Assembly: GCA_027592975.1 (NCBI GenBank)
Contig: JAQCJS010000037.1
Coordinates: forward strand, 1 to 8,135
DNA from: Chloroflexota bacterium
Lineage (GTDB): Bacteria > Chloroflexota > Dehalococcoidia > UBA2979
DNA length: 8,135 nt
Reading direction: 5' to 3'
Positions 1 to 6,043 of this stretch are shown here, one piece after another; the stretch's first letter is position 1; each line of letters begins with the position of its first letter. The notes under the pieces are model-generated. The model saw nothing but the letters and a program-made list of their open reading frames with translations. It was not told the DNA's origin and did no database searches. Position numbers and translations under genes: made by a program.

Positions 1-998
1 TGGGGGCGACGGCGAGCGCGCAGGCGGTGGGCATGGTGGCCTCCGGGTTCGCCGGCGGGCTGCTGGTGCAGGCCTACGGGTGGCCCTCCATCTTCCTGGC
101 GCGCCTGCCGTTCCTCCTCGTCGCGTTCGCGCTCGCGCTGCTGGTGCTGCGCGGCCGGCGGATCGCCGCCGGCGTCCCGGGCGTGACGAGCGACTGGCGC
201 TTTGACCTGGCGGGCGCGCTCGTGCTCGTCGTCGCGCTCGGATCGCTGCTGCTGGGCCTCAACCTGGTGGCGGGGGCGGGCGGAGTGCTTCCGGCCGGGC
301 TGCTCGTGATCGCGGCGGGCAGCGCGGGTGCGTTCGTGTGGGTGGAGCGTCGCGCCTCATGGCCGATCCTCGACCTCGCGCTGTTCCGACGCCGGCCGTT
401 CGCCGTCGCTGTGGGCGCGCTGTTCCTGGTCACGCTGGGGGCGTTCACGATCTACTTCATCTTTCCGTTCTTCGTGGCGGATGTGCTGGGCCACGGCGCT
501 CGCTCGCTGGGCGTGCTGTTCGGCGTGCAGGGGCTGGCGATGGCGATCTCCAGTCCGCTCGCCGGGCGCGTCTGCGACCGCGTACACCCCGCGCGCGTAA
601 TGACCGCGGCAGGCGCCTCGATCGCGGTGGCGCTCATGTGGATCGCGGGCCTGCCCGCGGACAGCGGGCTGGCGGCCGCGGCGCTGCCGCTGGTGCTGGC
701 AGGCGCCGGGCAGGGCGCGATGGCGACCGCCGCGTGGACGCTGGTGTTCAATAGCGTCCCGGGCGAGCGCTCCGGCACGGCGTCCGGTGCGCTCAACCTT
801 GGACGAAGCATGGGCGTGGTGCTGTCCGTGGCGCTGTTCTCCGCGATCTTCGCCGCGCGCCAGGAGGCACACCTCGCCGCGGCGGGGCCGATGCCGGTGG
901 AGGCGTTCCGCGAGACGTTCCGGCTCGCCGCGCTCGTGGTCGTGGTCGGCGTCGGGTGCACGATCCTCGGATGGCGCGGCGCGGCGGCGGCGCGTTGA
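1..998 (+). CDS. MFS drug-exporter-like transporter (DHA2/EmrB-QacA type), 5'-truncated by the window
   Basis: This is an inner-membrane proton-coupled exporter of the major facilitator superfamily; its substrate cannot be read from the sequence. The frame is open from base 3, so 331 residues are visible and the start lies upstream. The visible part begins in a glycine- and alanine-rich helix (GMVASGFAGGLL) that fits antiporter motif C of helix 5. Next comes GWPSIFLARLPF, the position where this family usually has WRWIFLINVP. Several more hydrophobic helices follow. A motif-A-like loop (SPLAGRVCDRVHPARVM) sits near residue 190, and the late family signature PGERSGTASGALNLGRSMG lies near residues 255-273. 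Family members are about 470-500 residues, so roughly the first third is missing. It ends at TGA, 27 bp before the GNAT gene, which suggests one transcript. The superfamily is secure; the DHA2 assignment is likely. Confidence 0.9.
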   Translation, partial: GATASAQAVGMVASGFAGGLLVQAYGWPSIFLARLPFLLVAFALALLVLRGRRIAAGVPGVTSDWRFDLAGALVLVVALGSLLLGLNLVAGAGGVLPAGLLVIAAGSAGAFVWVERRASWPILDLALFRRRPFAVAVGALFLVTLGAFTIYFIFPFFVADVLGHGARSLGVLFGVQGLAMAISSPLAGRVCDRVHPARVMTAAGASIAVALMWIAGLPADSGLAAAALPLVLAGAGQGAMATAAWTLVFNSVPGERSGTASGALNLGRSMGVVLSVALFSAIFAARQEAHLAAAGPMPVEAFRETFRLAALVVVVGVGCTILGWRGAAAAR

Positions 999-1014
999 TG
1001 TGTTGATGCGATGA

Positions 1015-1020
1015 CGGGAG
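1015..1020 (+). promoter_or_regulatory. Ribosome binding site of the GNAT gene
   Basis: GGGAGG lies 5 nt before the ATG at 1026. An in-frame ATG at 1011 would put this SD inside the coding sequence and add five residues (MTGGG) foreign to the fold, so the site favours the 1026 start. Confidence 0.7.
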
Positions 1021-1025
1021 GCGGC

Positions 1026-1481
1026 ATGGCGTTCCACATCGATCGCGTGGAGACGGCGGCGGATCTGGCGGCTGCGCTCGCCGTGCGGACGCGCGTCTTC
1101 GTCGAAGAACAGCAGGTGCCGATCGAGGAGGAGGTCGACGGCTTCGACACTCCCTTCGCGGAGGGCGTGGTGCACGTCCTGGGCCGGCTGGACGGCGTGC
1201 CGATCGCCACCGCGCGGCTGCTGCTGGAGACGCACGACGGCGGCTACCCGCACATCGGGCGCGTGGCGGTGCTCGCGGAGCATCGAGGTCGCGGGTACGG
1301 GCGCGAGGTGATGGCGGCGCTCCACGAGGAGGCGCGGGCGCGCGGCTTCGCCGGCGTCACGCTCGCCGCGCAGACGCACGCGATCGGCTTCTACGCGGGC
1401 CTCGGCTACGTCGCGCGGGGGCCGGTCTTCCTGGATGCGGGGATCGAGCACCGCGACATGGATCTGCGGCTCGCGCCCTGA
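1026..1481 (+). CDS. GNAT-family N-acetyltransferase, ElaA/YjcF-like
   Basis: This is a predicted cytosolic acetyl-CoA-dependent N-acetyltransferase of 151 residues, the usual size for a single GNAT domain. An N-terminal block at residues 20-41 (RTRVFVEEQQVPIEEEVDG) matches the hallmark of the ElaA/YjcF group. Motif A, which binds the acetyl-CoA pyrophosphate, is at about 78-96, with RVAVLAEHRGRGYG giving the R-G-x-G-x-G pattern. The C-terminal block AQTHAIGFYAGLGY followed by DAGIEHRDM (115-145) also fits that group. The natural substrate is not established for this group, so none is assigned. The start at 1026 is chosen for its SD. It follows the MFS exporter by 27 bp, so the two may be co-transcribed. 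It converges on the LLM gene with a 22-bp gap and no evident U-tract terminator; a 5-bp hairpin over its stop codon (1472-1486) is the only structure seen. Confidence 0.88.
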   Translation: MAFHIDRVETAADLAAALAVRTRVFVEEQQVPIEEEVDGFDTPFAEGVVHVLGRLDGVPIATARLLLETHDGGYPHIGRVAVLAEHRGRGYGREVMAALHEEARARGFAGVTLAAQTHAIGFYAGLGYVARGPVFLDAGIEHRDMDLRLAP

Positions 1482-1503
1482 GCGCGGCGACGGGAGGCGG
1501 GGG

Positions 1504-2526
1504 CTAGTCGCGCAGGCGGGGGATCACCTGCTCGCCGAAGAGCCGCACGGATCGCAGCACGCGGTCGGTTGGCATGCCGCCGGTGTTCATCCAGCAGAGC
1601 GTGTTCGTCGCGCCGCTTGCCTCGTGCCACGCGCGGAGCTGGCCGGCGACGGTCTCCGGGCTGCCGAAGTAGCACGCGCCGTGCTCCTGCCACCATTCGA
1701 GGGGCGGCGTGTTGTTCGGCCCGTCGAACATGCGGCGGTTCGCGAGCAGGTTGAAGTACCAGATGAACGGCGGCCCGGCCTCAGCGACGGCGGTCGCGTC
1801 GTCCTCGGCGACGTGGATGTGCTTCACCACCCACGACTGCGCGAGCGCGGCCTCCACGGCCTCCTCGCGATGCCCTGCCGCGCGGCCCGCCTCGCGGTAG
1901 GCGTCCCACTTCTTGCGGATGTTGGCGGCGCTGCCGGATGACGACAGCATCCGCACGAGGTGCGCGCCCGCCCACTCCACGGTGCTGGCGCTGCCAGCCG
2001 CGATGTAGAGCGGCGGGTGCGGCCGCTGGATCACGCTGGGGACGGACTGCACCTGCGGGATCACGTAGTACTTGCCGTCGTAGGAGAATGACTCCTGCGT
2101 CCACGCGCGCGTGATGACCTCCAGCGCCTCATCGAAGCGCTCCCGGTTCTCCGCGACGTCGAGGCCGTACGAGGCGTACTCGTCCGCGCTGTAGCCGCGG
2201 CCGATGCCGTAGTCGAGCCGCCCGTTCGACAGCACGTCGATCATCGCGAAGTCGTTCGCGAGGCGGAGCGGGTGGTGCAGCGGCAGCACGCTGACGCCCG
2301 TGCCGATGCGGATGCGGGAGGTGCGTGCGGCGATCGCGGCGGCCATCACCTGCGGCGAGGCGATCAGCCCGTACCGCGATCCGCTGTGCTCAGCGAGCCA
2401 GACCGAGTCGAACCCGGCGGCCTCGGCGGCGACGTTGATCTCCAACTCGCCCTGGACCAGCGCCACCTCGTCGCGCACGTCGGGCACGGAGAGGAGCGAG
2501 AAGACGCCGAACTGTGGGCGGGGCAT
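1504..2526 (-). CDS. LLM-class flavin/F420-dependent oxidoreductase (complete)
   Basis: This 340-residue protein belongs to the bacterial-luciferase-like TIM-barrel superfamily, which uses FMN or coenzyme F420 for oxidations, reductions or monooxygenation of small organic molecules. Family features in order: FGVFSLL at strand 1 (6-12), AEAAGFDSVWLAEH (34-47), TSRIRIGTGVSVLPLHHPLRLA (69-90, spanning the segment that usually carries the cofactor site), LSNGRLDYGIGRGYSADEYASYG (99-121, with the G-x-G loop intact), RPHPPLYIAAGSAST (168-182) and the C-terminal GSPETVAGQLRAW (288-300). Length is typical. The reading frame is open 76 codons further upstream, but the ATG at 2526 has a GAGG SD and gives the normal N-terminus of the family. 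It is divergent from the CoA-transferase gene. Whether it binds FMN or F420, and its substrate, cannot be read here. Confidence 0.92.
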   Translation of the reverse strand: MPRPQFGVFSLLSVPDVRDEVALVQGELEINVAAEAAGFDSVWLAEHSGSRYGLIASPQVMAAAIAARTSRIRIGTGVSVLPLHHPLRLANDFAMIDVLSNGRLDYGIGRGYSADEYASYGLDVAENRERFDEALEVITRAWTQESFSYDGKYYVIPQVQSVPSVIQRPHPPLYIAAGSASTVEWAGAHLVRMLSSSGSAANIRKKWDAYREAGRAAGHREEAVEAALAQSWVVKHIHVAEDDATAVAEAGPPFIWYFNLLANRRMFDGPNNTPPLEWWQEHGACYFGSPETVAGQLRAWHEASGATNTLCWMNTGGMPTDRVLRSVRLFGEQVIPRLRD

Positions 2527-2529
2527 GGC

Positions 2530-2535
2530 AACCTC
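2530..2535 (-). promoter_or_regulatory. Ribosome binding site of the LLM oxidoreductase
   Basis: On the minus strand GAGGTT lies 3 nt before the ATG at 2526 (5 nt counted from the end of GAGG). It supports this start over the longer open frame, whose extra upstream part is low-complexity translation of the divergent spacer. Confidence 0.65.
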
Positions 2536-2565
2536 ACGGGGTGATCGGGCGGACGGGGCCGGCGG

Positions 2566-2571
2566 ATCATA
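2566..2571 (-). promoter_or_regulatory. Candidate -10 box for the LLM oxidoreductase
   Basis: The minus strand reads TATGAT, five of six matches to TATAAT, about 40 bp upstream of the start codon, which would leave a leader of about 30 nt. No TTGACA-like -35 element is visible at 16-18 bp; that region is GC-rich and holds the inverted repeat at 2573-2601. An AT-rich hexamer is conspicuous in this sequence, but the call rests on it alone. Confidence 0.3.
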
Positions 2572-2572
2572 G

Positions 2573-2601
2573 GATGGCGGCACCGCCTGCCGCCCGCCAT
2601 C
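2573..2601. repeat. 8-bp perfect inverted repeat in the divergent spacer, candidate operator
   Basis: GATGGCGG (2573-2580) and CCGCCATC (2594-2601) are exact inverted complements separated by 13 bp. Arm centres are 21 bp apart, two helical turns, the geometry expected of a dimeric regulator. It lies just upstream of the -10-like box of the minus-strand LLM gene and about 35 bp before the SD of the CoA-transferase, so one protein bound there could affect both genes. No regulator gene is in the window. Chance occurrence in GC-rich DNA is possible. Confidence 0.35.
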
Positions 2602-2634
2602 GCGTGTGTGATAGCCTCCGGCGGCGCGAAGCCC

Positions 2635-2643
2635 TAGGAGGTG
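2635..2643 (+). promoter_or_regulatory. Strong ribosome binding site of the CoA-transferase
   Basis: TAGGAGGTG is a near-perfect complement of the 16S rRNA tail and ends 4 nt before the ATG at 2648. It is the strongest SD in the window and fixes the start. Confidence 0.85.
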
Positions 2644-2647
2644 CCCC

Positions 2648-4078
2648 ATGGCTGGACCGACGATCTGCGCCTCGATGGCCGAGGCCGTCGAGGACATCCC
2701 GGACGGCGCGACGATCATGATCCCCGGGTTCGGCGGCACCGGCGCGCCGCTCAACCTGGTGACCGCGCTCTACCACCAGGGCGCGAAGGATCTGGTCGCT
2801 GTGTCGAACGGCGCGGGGAGCGCGGGCGATGCGCGCGTGAAGGGCCTCGGCGACCTCATCGAGGCGGGGCGCGTGCGCAAAATCATCTCGTCGTTCACGG
2901 CATCCACGCATCCCTCGCGCGCCTCGAAGCCGGAGCAGATGATCCGCGAGGGGCTGGTGGAGGCGGAGCTGGTCCCGCAGGGCACGCTGGCGGAGCGCAT
3001 CCGCGCGGGTGGTGCGGGCATCCCCGCGTTCTACACCCCGGCCGGCGTGGGCACGCTGCTGGCGGAGGGCAAGGAGCACCGCGAGTTCGGCGGGCAGATG
3101 TACACGCTGGAGCACGCGATCCGGCCGGACTACGCGCTGATCCGCGCGTGGAAGGCAGACACCGCCGGGAACCTGGTCTTCCGGCACGCGGGCCGCAACT
3201 ACAACCCGATCGCCGCGATGGCCGCCACGCACACGATCGTGGAGGTAGAGGAGCCGATCGTTCCCGCCGGGACGCTGCCGCCGGATCAGATCCACACGCC
3301 CGGCGTGGTAGTGGAGCGCCTGGTGCAGATCGGCCCGGACGACGTGCTGCGCCTCGATCGGCCGGCGGTCGCCGTGAGCGCACCCGAGCGCGCCGAGGCG
3401 GGCACGGGCAAGCGGCGGCTCACGCGCGAGGACATGGCGGCGGTGATCGCGCAGCGGCTGCAGTCCGGTTGGCTGGTGAACCTGGGCATCGGCATCCCCA
3501 CGCTCGCCTCGAACTTCGTGCAGCAGGATCGCGGTGTCGTGTTCACCTCGGAGAACGGCGTCATCGGGTACAGCGGGCTCGCCGGGCCGGACGAGGCGGA
3601 TCCGGACGTGGTGAACGCGGGCGGGCAGCCCGTCATGCTGGTGCCGGGCGCGACCTTCGTGCATCACGCGGACTCGTTCGGGCTGATCCGCAGCGGGCGC
3701 ATCGACGTCACCGTGCTGGGCTCGTACGAGGCGGCGGCGGACGGGTCGTTCGCGAACTGGCGGCTCAACAACGCGCCGTACGACCACCTGGGCGGCATCG
3801 GCGGCGCGATGGATCTGGTGGCGCGGGCGAAGCAGATCTGGCTGGCGATGGAGCACACCACGCGGGACGGTCAGCCGCGGCTGCTAGATCGCTGCACGCT
3901 CCCGGTGACCTCGCCCCGCGGGGTGACGCTGATCGTGACGGACATCGCCGTGATCGCCGTCCGCAACGGGCGCTTCGTGCTGGAGGAGACGGCACCGGGC
4001 TACGCGCCGGAGGAGATCGCCGCGCTCACGGGCGCGCCGCTGGAGGTGAGCCCGGCGGTCCGCGAGGTGCGCGTGTAG
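2648..4078 (+). CDS. 3-oxoacid CoA-transferase (SCOT type), alpha and beta halves in one polypeptide
   Basis: A cytosolic family I CoA-transferase that moves CoA between acyl-CoA and a free acid through a glutamyl-CoA intermediate. The alpha half (about 1-235) shows IPGFGGTGAP (25-34), the segment AGGAGIPAFYTPAGVGTL (120-137) and GNLVFRHAGRNYNP (174-187). A charged linker (about 240-262) leads to the beta half (about 263-476): NLGIGIPTLASNF (278-290), TSENGVIGYSG (300-310) with the expected catalytic glutamate E302, NAGGQPVM (323-330) and LGGIGGAMDLV (381-391). Bacteria usually encode the halves as separate ScoA/ScoB-like proteins of about 210-240 residues; here both lie in an uninterrupted 476-residue frame, as in the animal enzyme. 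Succinyl-CoA:acetoacetate transfer is the closest family reaction, but other 3-oxoacids are possible. It stands alone on its strand, with no thiolase or dehydrogenase beside it to narrow the pathway. Confidence 0.93.
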   Translation: MAGPTICASMAEAVEDIPDGATIMIPGFGGTGAPLNLVTALYHQGAKDLVAVSNGAGSAGDARVKGLGDLIEAGRVRKIISSFTASTHPSRASKPEQMIREGLVEAELVPQGTLAERIRAGGAGIPAFYTPAGVGTLLAEGKEHREFGGQMYTLEHAIRPDYALIRAWKADTAGNLVFRHAGRNYNPIAAMAATHTIVEVEEPIVPAGTLPPDQIHTPGVVVERLVQIGPDDVLRLDRPAVAVSAPERAEAGTGKRRLTREDMAAVIAQRLQSGWLVNLGIGIPTLASNFVQQDRGVVFTSENGVIGYSGLAGPDEADPDVVNAGGQPVMLVPGATFVHHADSFGLIRSGRIDVTVLGSYEAAADGSFANWRLNNAPYDHLGGIGGAMDLVARAKQIWLAMEHTTRDGQPRLLDRCTLPVTSPRGVTLIVTDIAVIAVRNGRFVLEETAPGYAPEEIAALTGAPLEVSPAVREVRV

Positions 4079-4147
4079 CGCGCGACGCACGCGTGTCCGG
4101 CACGTAGCAAGGAAACCGCGTAGCCTCCAAGAGTCGCCGGGGGCCGG

Positions 4148-4164
4148 GGGTTTTTCTAGAACCC
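4148..4164. terminator. Weak hairpin, possible terminator between convergent genes
   Basis: GGGTT (4148-4152) pairs with AACCC (4160-4164) around a 7-nt loop, and G-U pairs could extend it by two. On the plus strand only three T follow, so it is a poor intrinsic terminator; on the minus strand no U-tract follows. It is the best candidate in the spacer, but the evidence is thin. Confidence 0.2.
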
Positions 4165-4190
4165 TTTGCAATCGGTTCCCGGCGGCATCC

Positions 4191-4215
4191 CCACCCTCAC
4201 CGCCACCCCTCACCG
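4191..4215. repeat. Imperfect tandem repeat of a 12/13-mer
   Basis: CCACCCTCACCG (4191-4202) is followed directly by CCACCCCTCACCG (4203-4215), identical apart from one extra C. It is non-coding. It probably arose by slippage and no function is evident. Confidence 0.6.
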
Positions 4216-4259
4216 TGCCCGGTCGCCCGAGTTCGCCGCGCCCGGCGGGCTGCCCCCTG

Positions 4260-4283
4260 CTGCTGTGGCTACTGCTGTGGCTG
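4260..4283. repeat. 12-bp tandem duplication spanning the transglutaminase stop codon
   Basis: On the minus strand the unit CAGCCACAGCAG is followed by TAGCCACAGCAG. The two copies differ only at the first base, and that C-to-T difference turns a glutamine codon into the TAG stop of the transglutaminase gene. The encoded end is QPQQ-stop-PQQ. Confidence 0.75.
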
Positions 4284-5072
4284 GGTGGTGCGGACGCGGA
4301 CGGTGGTGCTCCACTCCTGCGCGGCCGCGCCGTGGAACCCGCCGCGCATTGGCGGCACGTCGTCGTAGTCGCGCCCGATCGCGGTGACGATGTAGCGGCC
4401 GTCCTGGTCGCAGCGGTTGGCGGGGTCAATGCCGTACCACGTGTCGCCGTCCAGCACCTGCGCCCACGCGTGGCTCGCCTCGCCCACCTCCTCGCCCTCC
4501 GCGGGGCCGAGGTAGCCGCTCACGTAGCGCGCCGGGATCCCGCGGGAGCGCATGGCTGCGACCAGGAGGTGCGTGAAGTCCTGACAGACGCCGCGGCCGT
4601 GATCCAAGAAATCGAGCGCGGTGGTCCTGACATCCGTGGAGCCCACCTCGAACACGGAGCGCTCACCGATGCGATCGGAGACGGTGCGCGCGATCTCCAA
4701 TGGTGTGCCCGGGACGCCCTCCGCGAGCGCGGTGATGCGCGGATCCTGCGGGCTGCGCAGTGTGGGCTGGGTGAGCAGGCGTAGGAGCAACGGCGCGAGG
4801 GGCGGCTCGGCGACCGGCGCATCCGCGGTCTCTACCTCTGCCGTCATCTCCACGGTCAACTCCTCCACCGGCGCGGCGAAGTCCACGTGGTGGTAGCGGT
4901 TCCCCCAGGCGTCGCCCAGGGCGAACGGTCGCGCGGGCGGGGTCAGGTGCAGTGCGCCCTCGATCAGGCGCTGGCCCGCGCGGTCGGCCGGCAGCAACCG
5001 GAGCTCCGTGTGCAGCGAGCGCACCGCGGTCTCGTACGAGTAGGTCGTTTCCCAGTGGATGCGGTAGCGCAC
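4269..5072 (-). CDS. Transglutaminase-like cysteine protease/transferase, last gene of the ATP-grasp operon
   Basis: A 267-residue predicted cytosolic enzyme of the bacterial transglutaminase-like superfamily, whose members mostly hydrolyse or transfer amide bonds through a cysteine. The N-terminal beta domain (about 1-85; MRYRIHWETTYSYETAV, with LRLLPAD at 25-31) is the one that typically precedes the catalytic core. The core holds the full triad: C163 in GRGVCQDFTHL, H201 in EASHAWAQV and D216 in YGIDPANR. No signal peptide or membrane segment is seen. The start is a GTG; the first internal Met is at residue 76, inside the N-terminal domain, so GTG is the only sensible start. It lies 9 nt after the alpha-E stop and uses an SD overlapping that stop. 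The tail after the core (QPQQ) ends in a small tandem duplication. The enzyme family is secure; whether it acts as a peptidase or an amide-forming transferase is unknown. Confidence 0.92.
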   Translation of the reverse strand: MRYRIHWETTYSYETAVRSLHTELRLLPADRAGQRLIEGALHLTPPARPFALGDAWGNRYHHVDFAAPVEELTVEMTAEVETADAPVAEPPLAPLLLRLLTQPTLRSPQDPRITALAEGVPGTPLEIARTVSDRIGERSVFEVGSTDVRTTALDFLDHGRGVCQDFTHLLVAAMRSRGIPARYVSGYLGPAEGEEVGEASHAWAQVLDGDTWYGIDPANRCDQDGRYIVTAIGRDYDDVPPMRGGFHGAAAQEWSTTVRVRTTQPQQ

Positions 5073-5078
5073 GCTGTG

Positions 5079-5084
5079 ACCTTA
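5079..5084 (-). promoter_or_regulatory. SD of the transglutaminase overlapping the alpha-E stop codon
   Basis: The minus strand reads TAAGGT, then 6 nt, then the GTG start. The TAA is the alpha-E stop codon, so a ribosome ending there sits on the next SD. This supports both the GTG start and coupled translation. Confidence 0.7.
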
Positions 5085-6041
5085 CGGCATGGACGCGGGA
5101 AGGACGCGCAGGATGTCGTTCATGGTGGAGTTGTGGACGTGATTGATACGTCCCTGGAACTCTCCCAGGAACTCGTGCAGGCCGGAGCGCATGATCTCCC
5201 CGATCCCCGTGGAGCCCAGATCCAGATCCAGCATCGCCAGCTCCCGCGTCACCGGCAGGCTGTGCATCCGCGGCGCGCCCGAGGTCGCGAGGCCGAAGTG
5301 GCGCCCCAGCGCGCTCACGCAGAACCGCAGGCTGCGCGGGAACGAGGCATCCAGGATCAGCAGCTCCGCCACGCGCTGCCCCCGGATCGACCCGCGGTAG
5401 CGCTTCCGGAACGCCTCGTGCGCGCTGGCGGAGCGCAGGATCGCCAGCCAGCGGTAGCGATCCAGCGGGCCGTCCACGTCCGCGAGCGAGGGCAGCAGCA
5501 TGTAGTACTTCGCATCGATGATGCGGCTGGTCATGTCCGCGCGCTCGATCAACATGCCGCAGCGGAACCACTCCCGACCCTCGTCGAACAGCACGGTGTT
5601 GTCGTACAGGCCGAAGGTGGCGGCGACGCCGCGTTGCACGCTGGCGGTGTAGGGCCGCAGGCCACGCCGCGGATCGGCCTCGCTGGAAGCGAGGTAGAGC
5701 AGGTTGATCTCCTCGAACACCTCGCGCGAGACGTGCTCACGCAACTCACGGGCCAGGCCGCGCGCGCGGGCGATGGTGGAGCGGAGCGAACCGGCGTTGT
5801 CGTGCGCGAAGATCAGCCACTGCCCCGGGGCCAGATCCGGCGTCCGCGCATGTGCCTCCGCGTACGCCCCCTGCGTGCCGATCGCGCGGACCACCGCGTC
5901 CCAGAGCATCGCGTCGGTCTCCTCGGCGGTGTGCTCTTCGACCGAGGCCTTGTAGTTCACGGCCGCGATGCGCGCTATGTTCTCCGCGCGCTCCAGGTAG
6001 CGCCCGAGCCAGTAGAGGTTCTCCGCGACGCGGCTGAGCAT
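5082..6041 (-). CDS. Alpha-E domain protein, middle gene of the ATP-grasp operon
   Basis: A 319-residue, largely helical, soluble protein of the alpha-E family (DUF403), named for conserved glutamates in alpha helices. Its biochemical activity is not established. The N-terminus MLSRVAENLYWLGRYLERAE (1-20) is the family signature. A related motif, CGMLIERADMTSRIIDAKYY (161-180), carries the second conserved ER pair. Further matches are SVQRGVAATFGLYDN (134-148), LDASFPRSLRF (230-240) and GRINHVHN (297-304). Length is typical for a stand-alone member; in other genomes this domain can be fused to transglutaminase or ATP-grasp parts. The frame is open 41 codons upstream, but the ATG at 6041 begins the family signature and has a strong SD. 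It starts 2 nt after the ATP-grasp stop. Partnership with the ATP-grasp and transglutaminase proteins is inferred from the conserved gene order of this cluster. Confidence 0.92.
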   Translation of the reverse strand: MLSRVAENLYWLGRYLERAENIARIAAVNYKASVEEHTAEETDAMLWDAVVRAIGTQGAYAEAHARTPDLAPGQWLIFAHDNAGSLRSTIARARGLARELREHVSREVFEEINLLYLASSEADPRRGLRPYTASVQRGVAATFGLYDNTVLFDEGREWFRCGMLIERADMTSRIIDAKYYMLLPSLADVDGPLDRYRWLAILRSASAHEAFRKRYRGSIRGQRVAELLILDASFPRSLRFCVSALGRHFGLATSGAPRMHSLPVTRELAMLDLDLGSTGIGEIMRSGLHEFLGEFQGRINHVHNSTMNDILRVLPASMP

Positions 6042-6043
6042 CC

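Larger units (their letters stand above)
4079..4268. other. 190-bp non-coding spacer between convergent genes
   Basis: No convincing gene or structured RNA is visible. It contains two runs of five G close together (4139-4150), a run of T with a short hairpin, and a C-rich imperfect tandem repeat. Short open frames crossing it lack an SD and family features. Transcripts of the CoA-transferase and of the minus-strand operon both have to end here. Confidence 0.6.

Noticed and set aside
1472..1486. Hairpin CGCGC/GCGCG over the GNAT stop codon as terminator
   Set aside because: Only 5 bp with no T-tract on either strand; such stems are common by chance in this composition.
2567..3856. Minus-strand open frame of 429 codons opposite the CoA-transferase
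   Set aside because: It is arginine- and histidine-rich, has no family motif, and overlaps a gene with intact catalytic motifs; it is a shadow of GC-rich codon use.
2641..4107. Plus-strand 488-codon frame offset from the CoA-transferase
   Set aside because: The composition is almost all R, G, A and H; the +2 frame of the real gene, despite being slightly longer.
4139..4150. G-quadruplex in the spacer G-runs
   Set aside because: Only two G5 runs are close together; four runs of at least three G are not present.
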